In this document: positions 33,687 through 45,500 of the stretch, one piece after another | How positions within the stretch are numbered: the stretch's first letter is position 1 | Layout: every line of letters begins with the position of its first letter | From: Byssothecium circinans | Taxonomy: Eukaryota > Ascomycota > Dothideomycetes > Pleosporales > Massarinaceae | Assembly (NCBI GenBank): GCA_010015675.1 | Contig: ML976982.1 | Coordinates: forward strand, 551,157-615,156 | Direction: 5' to 3' | DNA: 64,000 nt | The notes under the pieces: model-generated | Seen by the model: only the letters and a program-made list of their open reading frames with translations | Database searches by the model: none | Told to the model about the DNA's origin: nothing | Program-made: the position numbers and the translations under genes

Positions 33687-35390
33687 ATGAATGCTGCGAA
33701 CATGCAGCCTGTACTGCGGTGTGCACAATGCAACAAGCCATTTGATAAGCGTAAGTTGATATGTCTAACGCCCGTGACTTTTATGAACGTTCTCACTAAC
33801 AGATCGACGGAAAGAATCGACACTGAAACGCCATGGATACTATTGTCGCTCTAGAAAAGGAGCTACTGCCGCTCGAGCACGATCCTGTGTGTCTTGCGCG
33901 GCGGGGAAAGCGCGCTGCGACAATCGGTCGCCGAGTTGCTCAAGATGTTTGACAAAGGGTATTCAATGCCATTATCCGGAAAGGTCTGCTCCTCGACACG
34001 CGACACAGAGTGTTACGCATAGCAGTCAATCGCCTATCAATCCAAGGAATTATGCACTATCATCAGCGTCGAATCTTTCCCCTATTGAAAACGATGCTGG
34101 AGTGAACCCTGCAGTTCCAACAAGCCTCGAAGATATGCTGGGAATACATGATCCCAACCTCTCTTTCTCAAATTTTGGTCTGGAACCATTTGATTGGCCC
34201 GCGAACGACGTCGATTTGACCAACTTGTTGGATTCACAACCGGAACTTCCACCACCTCTTGAACAACCGATTATCTCAGCATCTTCAGATCTCGTCCGCA
34301 CCACTTCGCTATCAGAAGACCGGATTATTCAACGCCCTCCCGCTAGCTATGAAAACAGCTTACCGCAATCACCGAAATTTCTCATACGATCTCTCATACC
34401 AAAAGCGAGCGTCCAGCGAGGCGCCTCAAGAAGTGTGACTCTCATTCTTCATACACTGCAATCTTATCCTCGGGCAATGATGCGTCATGATGCCCTCCCA
34501 CCGTTCATACACCCAGAGTTCATATCGCCTGGAGTTGGGGAGAAGAGCGTGGAGCCTTTGGCGAATTGCATCAGTCTTGTGCATATGATTAGTAGCAGAG
34601 TGCGAGGGAGTCGGAAGCTGTTCTGGAAGAATGTGAGGCTAGAATGTGAACATATACTGGCAGAGGTTCGTGTCCAGCCAATTTTTACCTCTGGCTCAAG
34701 ACTGACGTGTGGGAATAGCTTTTGAACTTGGATAAATGGCAACTGCTCACTGCCATGCAAGCCCTTTCTATCTACACCATTACCAGATTAGACGAAGGCG
34801 AAACCGACGATAATAATGTCGACTTTCTCCTCTTGTCCACCATTGCTGTAAGCAACGTCACCCTAACGTTTGTTCACCGATTCCATTGACACACACCACA
34901 GGCAATAGTCCAACAAATAATGTGCGTAGACGCACAATGCAACACCCCATCGGCACACTGTTCCTACAACGGCAAACCTAGCTGGCAAGATTGGATCTAC
35001 GAAGAATCGCGCCGCCGTCTCTCCATCGTTTTGCGCGTCGTAGGCATGCTGGTCTACTTCGAGCCCACGCTAATGTGCAATCTCCAAACTGACCTGCTCC
35101 TCGCACCACTACCAAGTCGAAAGCAGCTATGGGAGGCCGATAATGAGTTCAAGTGGCAACATGAAAGCAAGAGCGATGATGATCTGATGAGCACGTTTGG
35201 GCTGGCTGCAAGTGGCGATTTGCTCAAGTTAAATACTAGCCATACCTTTTGTGCGGATGCCGTGCTTTATTATAAGGATCCGAATGAAGTGGCTGGAAGA
35301 GAAAAGAGTGTAGTGAATTGGGAGGAGTGGTGTGCAGGGATGGATGGGTTTGGGGCGTTGGTTATGCTTGCTGCTTCTTTGGTGGGTTAG
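33687..35390 (+). CDS. Zn2Cys6 transcription factor with an N-terminal C2HC finger
   Basis: Four exons: 33687-33750, 33803-34665, 34719-34847 and 34902-35390, joined by introns of 52-54 nt with good signals; phases close to give 514 residues. The first intron falls inside a C2HC-type finger (RCAQCNKPFDK joined to HRRKESTLKRHGYYC). It is followed at once by a fungal Zn2Cys6 cluster (CVSCAAGKARCDNRSPSC then CLTKGIQC). This tandem finger type is a known class of fungal pathway regulators. The rest is the usual weakly conserved middle region with a C-terminal domain containing RRRLSIVLRVVGMLVYFEP. It lies between the SDR and the FAD oxidase genes and may regulate them (inference). A further 3' exon cannot be excluded. 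Confidence 0.88.
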
Positions 35391-35944
35391 AGACTTTTGG
35401 GAAGTAAGACGAGGAGCTAGCAACCTATGTTGCAATCTTGTACTCAGATGCGGCTTTCTTTTACGAGGGTTAGATAGACTGCGCAAATACAGTGCCAGCG
35501 CAAAAGTGTAGAACTCTTACCATACTTTACTAGTTTAAAGTAAGTGAAGCGTTACAAGAATACTGAGTCATGGCTCTGTAGAAAGGCTCCAAGGTTACTC
35601 TGCATTTGTCTAATTACGCTCAATGCACGAAGGATTTGTTATGATACATAAGGAACGGACATGTAGCTTTCAGAAGGAGGCAGTGCACAATGCGTCTTAT
35701 TGATCGACCAATTACATTCCGTAATAGCAGCGAACGAGAACGAATACGAGTACGAAATCGAGGAGAGAACGACAGCGAGAACCATGGAGTAGACCATAGT
35801 ACTTAAGCTACTTTGAGTGTTACTTGCGAAAGCACGGCCATCCAAGAATGTCATAAATGAGGTCGTGACTGCTCAACAATTTTCTGCTCGACAGACCTTC
35901 AAAACATCAATTCTGTATAGTATCTGTATCAAGAAACGACGACA
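35391..35944. other. Intergenic
   Basis: 3' region of the regulator and promoter of the FAD oxidase. No gene supported. Confidence 0.4.
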
Positions 35945-37555
35945 ATGTTTCGAAAAACATTCCCGTGGATCAGTGCTGCTGCGCTCCTGTTCTCTTTCGA
36001 GGCGACAGCACAAAACGCGACAATTCCAACCAGTGAACCCTCTTGCTTCTCTCCCGTAAGTAGTCACTTCTACAATGCGAGTTTCAAAGAATAACCATCT
36101 CAGTGCGATGCTCTCATCTCGGCTGACCTCACCTCCCGCATCCTCCTCACCACCTCCCCCCTCTTCGAGCCTCAAGTCCAATCCTACTGGGCAACGAACG
36201 CGCGCCTCCGTCCCTGCTGTTTCTTCCTACCCCACACGACCGAAGAACTTTCCTTGGCCATCACCACTCTGTCTTCTCTAAGTAATTCCACCCAGGACAC
36301 GAACAATGTTGAGGAAGACTGGCACATCGCCATCCGCAGCGGCGGCCACTCCTACCCCGGCAGCAACAATATCGAAGCCGGCCTCACTATCGATTTCAGC
36401 CACATGAACGCTTCCTGGTATAACGCTTCCACCTCGCTCGTGAGTCTGCAACCCGGCGGCCGTTGGCGAGATGTCTACGCCCACCTCCACGAGACTGCAA
36501 ATGTAACGGTGACGGGGGGTCGGGACGGTGACGTAGGTGTCGGGGGGTTCATGCTTGGTGGAGGGAATTCATATCACAGTGGAAAGAACGGGTTCGCGTG
36601 CGACACGGTCGTGAATTATGAAGTTGTGCTTGCGAATGGATCGGTCGTCCAGGCCAATGCGGATGAGAATCCAGAGCTTTTCCGGGCGTTGAAGGGCGGT
36701 GGGATGAATTTCGGGATCGTGACGAGGTTCGATGCACAAGCTATGCCGGCTGTGGACCTTGCATACGGGCAACATGTTATGGCGGCTAATAATTCTCTTC
36801 CTGTTATCGATGCTGTGGTGGATTTTACAGAGCATGCTGAACAGACGAAGGCGGACCATTTGATCGCGCTGTATTTGCATGGACCGGGTAGTAGTGATAT
36901 GATCATTGCTATTCGCGTGAATACCGAGGGCGACTTGAATACCACGAGCTTCGACAAAATCACCGAGATCTCGGCGATCAAGGAGAGTTGGAGTCACACA
37001 AGTTTGGCGGCAGCGGCGAATTCGTCCCAGGTGCAAAGTGGGACGATGAATGTTGGGTTTACGCTCACATTTCGAGTTGATGCGGAGGTTATGCGATATG
37101 CGGCGGCACTTCAGGATGAGATGGTTAAGAGTTTGGGAGCAAGGATTGGAGAGGATAACTTCATGGCTCAAATGTTCTTTCAACCTCTTCCTGCTTATTA
37201 CAGCAAGATTGGTGAAGGAAAAGTTTGGAATATGCTTGGTCTTGACCGTATTGGTGGTAATGCCATCTTATGGACTGCTGGCGTTGGAGTTGTTGGCGAC
37301 AACACAACGGCTTTTGCGGTCGCAGAGGCGGAGATGAGGGATTTAACTGCGAACCTAAAGGAGTTCACGGTGAGAAATGATAAGGCTTCCGGATTCGTCT
37401 ATCTGAATTACGCGGATAGGACTCAAGATCCGCTTGGGAGCTACGGGCTGGAAAATCTGGACTTCATGGAGGAGGTGGCGGCGAAGTATGATCCAGAGGG
37501 TTGGTGGCAGCGGATGGTACCTGGTGGATTCAAACTTTCTAGGGCCGATACGTGA
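35945..37555 (+). CDS. Secreted FAD-linked oxidase (berberine-bridge type)
   Basis: Exon 1 is 35945-36055, the intron 36056-36103 (GTAAGT...CTCAG), exon 2 is 36104-37555; 520 residues. A signal peptide (FPWISAAALLFSFEATA) is followed by a FAD_binding_4 domain. His119 in RSGGHSYPG is the usual covalent FAD attachment site. GGFMLGGGNSY and the FACDTVVNYEVV segment complete the nucleotide-binding part. The C-terminal YLNYAD is the berberine-bridge (BBE) signature, near the end as expected. Fungal members oxidise sugars, alcohols or secondary-metabolite intermediates and are often found in biosynthetic clusters; substrate unknown. Many N-glycosylation sites (NAT, NAS, NGS, NTT) fit secretion. Confidence 0.93.
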
Positions 37556-38188
37556 GGCTGAGGATGAGGGTGATGTTGATATAAGAAGAGGAAGAGGAAG
37601 AGAGCAGATGTGTGCTAGGTTTCACCGTTGAAAAGTCAGCTCGACAGTTGTTATGTAAACAGACTCTAAGGCGGTTATAAAGTTGACCATGGGCTTTACG
37701 CACGATCATATCTTCCGGCTGCTCGATCCAGAACAGCTACACTTGGACGTGCAGGCGACCTCACGTGCCTGACCAGCCAACCGACTTGCACTAGGTTGGC
37801 GTCATCGCCAACGATAAACCCAATCCCCACAACTATGCCTTCCTTCTTTCCCCCTTCAGAGGCAGGTGAATATGTGCTGTTTAGCAAGTGAGTTGAAGGC
37901 CGCGTTCGGCCTTCTCCACACCGTTACAAGGCATTGGAAAATCTCTATATGGAGCCCAGGCTTGCTAGCTTATCTCAGTTTATGCGGTACTTCTAAGCCA
38001 CTACACTCGCCTAGGCGCCCATACAACATGGATCGAATCCTCCGGCATGACCGGTCAATCAACGCACCTCTATTTCCTGACCTCGTATTGACGCGGGGTT
38101 AGCGCGCGTAAGCAGCTAGTGGTGGGCGGCAGCCTACAATACTCCGCTGACATCGTTCCAACCACTATTTGTCTCAACTTTATCAAAT
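37556..38188. other. Intergenic
   Basis: Nothing recognisable apart from general promoter-like sequence. Confidence 0.4.
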
Positions 38189-40417
38189 ATGGTACCACAA
38201 CCCAACGACGACCCGACCGCCGACGCGCTTTCGCTCCACACCATCGCCGACCAAGCCGACACGTACGCTGCGCAGGAACAGGAAGATGCGGATCTTGCCT
38301 ACGCGCTAGCGCTCGAGGACGAAGAACAGGATAGTTTGATCCGCTCGCAATCGCAGTCGCAGTCCCCCCCGGTCGGGAATGCAGACAATGTCGAGGCGCA
38401 AACCTTGAGCAACGGCGATGAGCTTCCACCTTACCGCGATGATCCAGATGCTGTTGAAGATTTGAGCGCCCTTCCGCCATATCACGATGATCCCGATGCC
38501 GAACCGGTTGAAGGCGAGCAGAATGTCGATATCGAACACGCGATTGCGGATGCACCTGCAAGACGTTTCGCGCGGTTGACCAAAATACTTAGAAGATTGC
38601 GAAAGATCTGGCTCTGTGGCGCTCTAATCACATTCCTTCTTTCCATCGTGATTATTGCGGCTATTCTCATTGCGATTTTCGTGCTCGGTGAGAAGGACCT
38701 GAAGGAAGCAGCGTGGAGGGCGTCGCGTTCCAGCGATTACGATTTGAAACTACCGAAACTCTATCCTGCGCTTGAAGAAGGGGCTTCTGAGAAGTGTAAG
38801 AGTATGTGGGAGAGATACGCATCGTCCTTGAAGTGCCACAGGATGATACTGTCTCCGGCGTGGGACAATGGCGATGTCGATGAGATGAAAGCTGCCGGCG
38901 CAGACCCGTTCCTGTACGACAAGGATGTTTGTGCTGCGGACTGTCGAAAATCGATCCGGGCGATGGATACCCCGATGCTAAACGGGTGTAATCTGCGTAC
39001 TGATCGCTTCGACTTCGAAAATTATGGAAAGGGCGGCCCGGCCTATTTCAACGCCAGCACCGTCGAAGAGGGACCGCGCCATATTGTGATCGCTCTTACC
39101 AATCGGTACGACACTCTCTGCGCTTCTGCCGCAAATGATGCGAAGAGGAGCTTGTGGGGCAATTGCGCCGCGGAGATGTGGATGACCTGGGGTATCGTTG
39201 ATGGCAAGAACACAGCCAACTTGAATGGCCTCGATCACTTTGTTGAACAGACGAGTGAGAAGAAGATCATCAAGGGCGGATTGCGGAGAGGGACCGTGCG
39301 AGTTGGTGGCAAGAAAAGAGACTATAGTCTGATGATCGGATCGAGAAATGTTGGCCCGGGAGTCGGAGAGACTGACTGTTCATACTGCACCTTGAACTGG
39401 TTGGAGAGAAAGATGAAGAGCTTCGAACACGGCGCGATTCTCGATCCAAAGTCTGGTGAAATAGTAGGCTTCTCGGAGTTCCATGACAAGATGCATAGTG
39501 CCGTCAAGAGATGTGGTTATGAAGGCGGGGAAGCATTGGGAAGAGTTTACAAGAAGTGGGAGCAGTTTGGCTGGTGGTGTGACGGGAAGCCTTGCCAGTC
39601 AGACGAAGTCATCTCCCACGAAGTAAGGACATTGCTTCATGGATTGCATAAAGATGATTTCCCGCTTCCGGATATGCGTGACTTGAAACGAAATAGCCCA
39701 GCCTCTGTGAAAGATGCTGTCCAGGCTTTACACGACGGTCTGAGAGACATGCCGTGTTCAATATGGTCTGGACCAGACGCGCTCGCCACGGACATCATCC
39801 CATACCAATACCGCGTACATCACCTTTGCAGTGACCGCTGCCGAAATGCGGTTGATAGGATGCAGCGACAACATGGGGAGAAATTTGCCAGCGTACGAGG
39901 TACTCAGGATCAGGTAGTCTTCAAAGCATGGGATATGATGCGAGACATGGTCAACCGGACCTGTCTGAATCCCACACCACAGGCAGTCGTTACCGACGAG
40001 ACGTCTTTCTGTGCACCTGGGTATGCGGCGGTCAATCTTTCCAATTGGATCCTCAGTCCCGAGAGCCCCCCTCGACCTCTCATCCTGTCCTCATTCTCGA
40101 TCGCGATCGATGAAATGGATAAGAAATTTCCATATGTTGTGCCCATGCCTAAGGAAAAAGATGAGATAGTGAGCAGGATGAGGCAAGTGGCGGAGACCTA
40201 TTGTAATACGTGCGCGGGAGGGTTGTTCATAGGTACAAACCCCGACTATAAGAAGACAGTGGAAGAGTTCCTGAACGACGAGACTGTTGATGGGCGGGAA
40301 TATACACGAATGGCAAAGAAGGGCTGGGAGGTATGTGGTAAGATGATGGGAATTCGTATGCCGTCATGGGTGAAGAGGAGAATGTGGAGGGAGATGGGTT
40401 TGGACAAGTATGACTAG
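38189..40417 (+). CDS. Single-pass membrane protein with Cys-rich outer domain and two LPxY motifs
   Basis: Intronless, 742 residues. The N-terminal 125 residues are acidic and look cytosolic. They hold an amphipathic segment like a ubiquitin-interacting motif (EDADLAYALALEDEEQ, 32-47) and two LPPY sites (79-82 and 95-98), each followed by an acidic DDPD. LPxY/PPxY sites bind the WW domains of Nedd4/Rsp5-type ubiquitin ligases. A basic patch (RRFARLTKILRRLRK) precedes one membrane span (about 141-167). The remaining 570 residues carry roughly 20 cysteines, several as CxxC or CxxxC pairs (DCSYC, CNTC, CAADC), suggesting a disulfide-rich outside or luminal region. I do not recognise that domain. 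Role unknown; a receptor or a Rsp5 adaptor are guesses. Confidence 0.85.
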   Translation: MVPQPNDDPTADALSLHTIADQADTYAAQEQEDADLAYALALEDEEQDSLIRSQSQSQSPPVGNADNVEAQTLSNGDELPPYRDDPDAVEDLSALPPYHDDPDAEPVEGEQNVDIEHAIADAPARRFARLTKILRRLRKIWLCGALITFLLSIVIIAAILIAIFVLGEKDLKEAAWRASRSSDYDLKLPKLYPALEEGASEKCKSMWERYASSLKCHRMILSPAWDNGDVDEMKAAGADPFLYDKDVCAADCRKSIRAMDTPMLNGCNLRTDRFDFENYGKGGPAYFNASTVEEGPRHIVIALTNRYDTLCASAANDAKRSLWGNCAAEMWMTWGIVDGKNTANLNGLDHFVEQTSEKKIIKGGLRRGTVRVGGKKRDYSLMIGSRNVGPGVGETDCSYCTLNWLERKMKSFEHGAILDPKSGEIVGFSEFHDKMHSAVKRCGYEGGEALGRVYKKWEQFGWWCDGKPCQSDEVISHEVRTLLHGLHKDDFPLPDMRDLKRNSPASVKDAVQALHDGLRDMPCSIWSGPDALATDIIPYQYRVHHLCSDRCRNAVDRMQRQHGEKFASVRGTQDQVVFKAWDMMRDMVNRTCLNPTPQAVVTDETSFCAPGYAAVNLSNWILSPESPPRPLILSSFSIAIDEMDKKFPYVVPMPKEKDEIVSRMRQVAETYCNTCAGGLFIGTNPDYKKTVEEFLNDETVDGREYTRMAKKGWEVCGKMMGIRMPSWVKRRMWREMGLDKYD

Positions 40418-40822
40418 GCGGATGTGGCGTTCCGAGGTAGGGGCCGTGTGGCGTAGGAAAGGTGGCTGAGACGGTGCCTTGCCTTGGCATATCGGAGTCA
40501 TCCCCCTCCTCCGCCCTCGCGTTCAACTTTCTATCCTCTTTTCTTGTAGTTTCTTTCTCTAATCATTAGTAACTGTGGCTTCTACTCCACTTGAATTGTT
40601 TCAGCCAATTTCTGGTTCTGTTGGCCGGCCCCACCTCGGGAATGCCCCTCGGTGCGGGTCCTTCCTGTTTGATTCCAAGGTTCCCCTCTCGTCACGTGCG
40701 TACTTACACTTCCCCGGCTTAGTGCCTAGTTAGTGCTGCGCCTCACGGTATATAGTTCCCTTGCTAGTAGATAGCAATAGACCATCGATTCCATCACACA
40801 CACACAAACATTCCCTGCCTAG
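40418..40822. other. Intergenic with short CA repeat
   Basis: A (CA)n tract of about 15 bases lies at 40794-40808, just outside the transposon. Confidence 0.5.
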
Positions 40823-40827
40823 CCCTG

Positions 40828-40860
40828 CACGCGATTCAGCAAAAAGCTCGGACACCAAAA
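40828..40860 (+). repeat. Left terminal inverted repeat
   Basis: Core shared with the right end: AAAAAGCTCGGACACCAAAA. Confidence 0.9.
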
Positions 40861-40958
40861 TCGCGCTTTTCTCACAACGAATATCCACACGCTTTTGACC
40901 ATTAATCTACCCACCCACAACGCTTTTACCTACTATTTAATACTGCGCGATTTCAAAT

Positions 40959-42065
40959 ATGCCCTTTTACAAGGGATCCAGCATTTATGACACCCCAAGA
41001 AAGGCGCGTATCAAGGGCGCAATTGACTTCTGCGACTGGAGACGATTACCGTACTACAAGACTGATGTCTTTCGCTTCAACGGTGTCTCACGCCAGCGTG
41101 GCTATGAGATAATCTCTCAGGACAATCCAGAGGCTGATAGGACTCATCACAATAGCAAAATAAGCCCTGAGAAGCGCGGCAGGCCTCCCCTCCTCTCCTC
41201 TAAAGATATCGAGCGATGCGACCGATTTCTCCAAGACCTAGGGTGGGACGCCCGCGTCCTCACCTAGGACTAGCTAGCTGAAGAGCTCAATTTTGACGTC
41301 GCTGGCAACACGCTTAAAGAAGCAATAGGCTCTATGGATTATCACAAGTGTATAGCCTGTACAAAAGGCTGGGTTTCAAAGCGTACAGCAAAGACGCGTC
41401 ACGAATGGGCTACTAATATGCTAGCCGCCTACCTAGAGGCTATTATGTGGCACCGCGTACGCTTCTCAGATGAGGTCCATTAGAGTATAGGGCCAGAGGG
41501 CAAGATGAGGATAATAAGACAGCCTGGAGAGCGCTATTGCGCTGACTGTATTCAGCATACGCTGAATCGCGACGACGAAAAAGCGCTTGAAAAGTAACAC
41601 TCGTGGGCCTCCGTAGGACACAATTTCAAGTCACTAATACACTTCTACAACGTACCTGGCAACAAGAATGGCAAAATGAGCCTAAAGGTGTATAGAGATA
41701 GCATCCTCAAGCCTATCGTTAAGCCCTGGATTGACCGCGGAGACGACTTTGTACTCGAAGAGGACAACGATTCTGGCCATAGTACAGGCCAGAGGAATAT
41801 TGTACGTACTTGGAAGGAGAAAAACGGCCTTAACTACTACTTTAACTGCCCGTCGTCACCCGATTTATCGCCTATTGAAAACTGCTGGCAGCCTCCAAAG
41901 CAATTCCTTAAAAGGTATCCTTATTGGGATGAGTTTGAGACTCAAGAGCTTGTACTAGAAGGGTGGGAAAATATCTCTCAGGCCTTTATTAACGAGAGAG
42001 TCAATTCTATGCCCCAGAGACTCCGAGACTGTATTGAAATGGAGGGTGAAATCACTGGTTACTAA
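40959..42065 (+). pseudogene. DDE transposase of the Tc1-like element, four nonsense codons
   Basis: One frame codes the whole protein from the ATG at 40959 to TAA at 42065 but is stopped by TAG at 41265-41267, 41271-41273 and 41481-41483 and TAA at 41595-41597. By comparison with related transposases the TAGs sit where Trp or Gln is expected, for example LT[stop]D[stop]LAEEL and EVH[stop]S; TGG-to-TAG and CAG/CAA-to-TAG/TAA are all C:G to T:A changes. Visible parts: helix-turn-helix-like N-terminus with KRGRPPLLSSKD, first catalytic Asp in RFSDEVH, second in EEDNDSGH, and Glu in DLSPIENCW. The last two are separated by 37 residues. No shift in frame is needed. Confidence 0.92.
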
Positions 42066-42222
42066 GGGCTAAATTGCTACTACAACCTCATACAAACGCC
42101 CTGTATACAGAGATTAATACTACTGTACAGCCTCATATCTCACATCCTTCAAATCTCATCAAAAACCCTCAAAAAACCCTCGTTGTAGGGCGATTTGTAT
42201 GGGTGGTGGGGTACGTGCGTGG

Positions 42223-42255
42223 TTTTGGTGTCCGAGCTTTTTCGTGAATCGCGTG
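42223..42255 (-). repeat. Right terminal inverted repeat
   Basis: Reverse complement of the left repeat with two mismatches at positions 12-13. Confidence 0.9.
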
Positions 42256-42449
42256 CCCTGATCCACAGGTTCTACCGGCGACCTCGATTGATCGTGGCAC
42301 GCGACCCGCACTAGCCTGGCTCCTGCCTAGAACAAACTCGTGGCGGTGCGCCCGTTTGACTCTTCACATGGTCCAGTCATCGAGGGCTGAAGGGCTGATT
42401 GCAAAGGGCGTCATCGTATTTTAAATACGAGACGAGCCCAGGCGCACAG

Positions 42450-42456
42450 TATATAA
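42450..42456 (+). promoter_or_regulatory. TATA-like element of the vWA-RBR gene
   Basis: TATATAA 52-58 bases before the start codon. Confidence 0.5.
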
Positions 42457-42507
42457 CATCGTTGCCGGTCACCGACATTGCTAAACGGCATCATCACAGT
42501 TGTCATC

Positions 42508-45500
42508 ATGGCCGAAAATACTGCTTCTGAGGTCTATGATCTCCTCATCCTTGTCGATGCCACATACTCCATGCTAAACTACCTCGAATCTCTAAAGACA
42601 TCGCTCCCAAAGGTCATTTCCATCTCCAAGCTCACCGACAGCTTCTCACACATCGGCCTCCTCGCCTACCGTGACTACACCGAAGCAAATCGAGATCAAG
42701 ATGGCATGCTCGAGTGGAGTGGTTGGTATGATCATCAAACCGGCACCAACGATCGACAGGACAAACCTCACGCTTCTACCTCTATCAACGCCGATGCGCT
42801 CATGGCACTAGCCTCACAGTTGGAGCCAATTGGAGGTGGCGACTATCCCGAAGCAACAAAGACTGGACTCGCAAAGGCATACGAGCTTATGCGCCCGGAT
42901 GTGACGACTATCATACTCCTTTACACGGACGCACCACCTCACTGTTGGATGGTTGCCGACAAGGACTCTGGAAGCAACTACTTTCGTGAGCAGGCAGCTC
43001 TGGAGAAAACCAACTCTTATGGAGGGTTTGGACCTTACTTCGCAGACTGGGTGAGCGCTGCAAAGCAGCTGAATACTGGACGACGCAAAGCACACGTCTT
43101 CTCTTTCCTGGACCAGAGCTTACAGGGTCACGTTCTCAATTCAGGATATTACACCTACCTCAGCACGGTCACTCGGGGTGCATGCCTGTACCTAACGGAT
43201 TCGAAGCCGCATAGTATCGCGCAGGTCACCATCGATGTGCTCCTAGCTTGGATGGGCGCTGAGAAAGCGGGTGCCGAGCGAGGAACAATGCCAGCCAAAT
43301 TGGTCCGATACAAGTACGGCGGAGACATCAAAAATCTCAAAGATGAGAAGGATGTGGTTGCAAATTCATACTTTTGGGCTCAAAAGGGAGACCTTGGTAG
43401 AGCTCAGATGATGCTTCCCACCAAAGCCGTCGAAGCCCAGGCTGAAGCAAGGGATCGGAAACGGATAGAAGAGAACATCGCCGAAGTCGATGTCGATGCA
43501 TCAGTGCTCAAGAAGTATCTTCCTAAAAAGAGAACGCTGCTGGGAGACTTTGCGCAGCGCTATGCCAGAGATGAGAAGTACAGGAAGGTGGTGATGAAAG
43601 AGTTGAAGATCATCATCGAGACGGATGTAACATCCATGTCACTGAACCCGGTGTTCGGAGCTCTCTGGAGGGCGGCGTGTAACGATCGCAACAATCCTGC
43701 TCGAGAAGAGCTTGTCACCGCGTTTAGTCTGCACGTTGAGAGGATTGGCAATGCCGAAGAGAAGACGCGGATGAAAAACTGGCTGGAAGAATCGTACGAC
43801 TATGCAGCGGATATCCTACATGCGTTGGAACAGGTACAGGAGAGCGAACGTTTTCCTTGCGTCTACCTCGATCCTACCATCGAGTTCAGCCAAGCCAGGA
43901 AGAAAGGTGAAAAGGATGAAGAAGAAGATGAAGAAGACAATCGTCCTGTCACAGCTTTCCGACGCGATGAGCTTCTTGAAATTGGCCGATCATGCGACGG
44001 ACGTATCCTTCGTCGTCTTGGAAAAGTTCTCACGCGCGTCACCTTTGCCCAGTCTAGGGCGGACCTGCCAGCGCATATTGCAGCGACAACCAATGCGGAG
44101 GTCCCCAAGATTCCGCTGGCATTGGCATCCCAACAGTACAATTGGAAGTTCTGGAAAATGTTACTCCATGTTGTGCTTCCAGGGACAATGCTTTCGGCGC
44201 GCCCATCTGTGGTGTTGGCCGCACTGGCTATCCGAATAGGATTGAAGCCACTCTTCACTTCTGCATGTGCAGCTATGATGTTCTGGCGCGACAAATGGAA
44301 CAACGTCGAAGTTCCTGAGACTTGGAACTCTAGCTGCCTAGGGCTTCTTCTTGATGCTGATGCCGAATACCGGAACCAAATGCAAGACAGTGGCAAGAGT
44401 GTCTCTGAAGGACTTCTGCTGGATTCAGACCGCGAACTTTTCTCTCGTTTAGTCGCTTACCAGCACGCTGGGGCCAATCTTTTGACAACACTTACTGCCG
44501 AGGTTAGCTGGACTCCCCAGAAGGCTCAGATGCCCGTTGGTTTCGTCATTCCATGCCGCGCCTGTGGTTTCCCCCGGTCAGTCACTATCATGAGCGCAAA
44601 TGGCAGATGCGGACTCTGTGAAGCTACGGACTGGACCGATGTCGAGCACAAGAAGAGGGCCATATCCGCACAAGTTAGCAAAGAGGACACTGCAGCATCT
44701 AGTGCTACTTGGGTTGAATGCAGCACGCGCACCTGTCGAGCACAGTATGTGTGCTACAATCCTGGCGACCTTCGCGTGCGTGCGAAGTGCCATTACTGTC
44801 GTACACAGAGCAAGTTGCCTGGAGAGCAGAAGAATAACGATCCAGCGCCGACTCTGGAGTGCAAAAAGTGTCTCAGTAAGATCATTTGGCCCAAAGGATG
44901 GCAAGCAGAGGCGCCAAAGCCATTCAATTGTACAGCATGCACCAGCGGGATGAAGACGATTGTCTCCACTGACACGAACGCCAGCGAGATCTGCAAAGAA
45001 AATGGACAGGCATGGCTTCTTCAAGACAAGAACGGCGTTCTGAAAGACCCATTCAAGCGCAGCGTCTTCCACACCATTTCCACTGTCGGACCCGAAGCCT
45101 TTGTAGCCAACGTCCAGATTCTCCCCAGGCTTGACCCGGCCCCCGTTCTCACTCTCCGGGGAAAACGTATCCAAAACCAAACCTCCGTCATCGCCAACCT
45201 TTCGTCATGGATTCAGCGCCGCAAATCCGAGAAATCCGACTGCAGCCTTTGCTTCTCCGCATTCCCCAACGCACGTCTTCTCTCCGCCTGCCGTCGCCGT
45301 GGCTGCCACCAAAAGATCTGCGAAGGTTGCCTCAACGGCTGGTACGGTCTCAACGCGCCTGGAACCATCATCAACACCGCCGCACTTTTCTGTCCTTTCT
45401 GTCGTCGTCCACCCGCTCCCCACACACTTGCCGCTTACGGTAAAGGCATCCACGCAGTTGGCGATCTGATGACAGCAATACAAGAAAAAGGGAATTGGAT

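Larger units (their letters stand above)
40828..42255 (+). mobile_element. Tc1-like DNA transposon, dead
   Basis: A 1428-bp element bounded by 33-bp terminal inverted repeats (40828-40860 and 42223-42255) that agree at 31 of 33 positions and start CACGCGATTC. The single gene inside has four in-frame stops. Both ends are flanked by the same five bases, CCCTG (40823-40827 and 42256-42260), rather than by the TA expected of the Tc1/mariner superfamily. A second inverted pair lies between the gene and the right end (about 42091-42104 and 42188-42202). Confidence 0.9.

Noticed and set aside
38189..40417. PPxY motifs in the membrane protein tail
   Set aside because: The sites read L-P-P-Y, so they fit LPxY rather than strict PPxY; the claim was adjusted accordingly.
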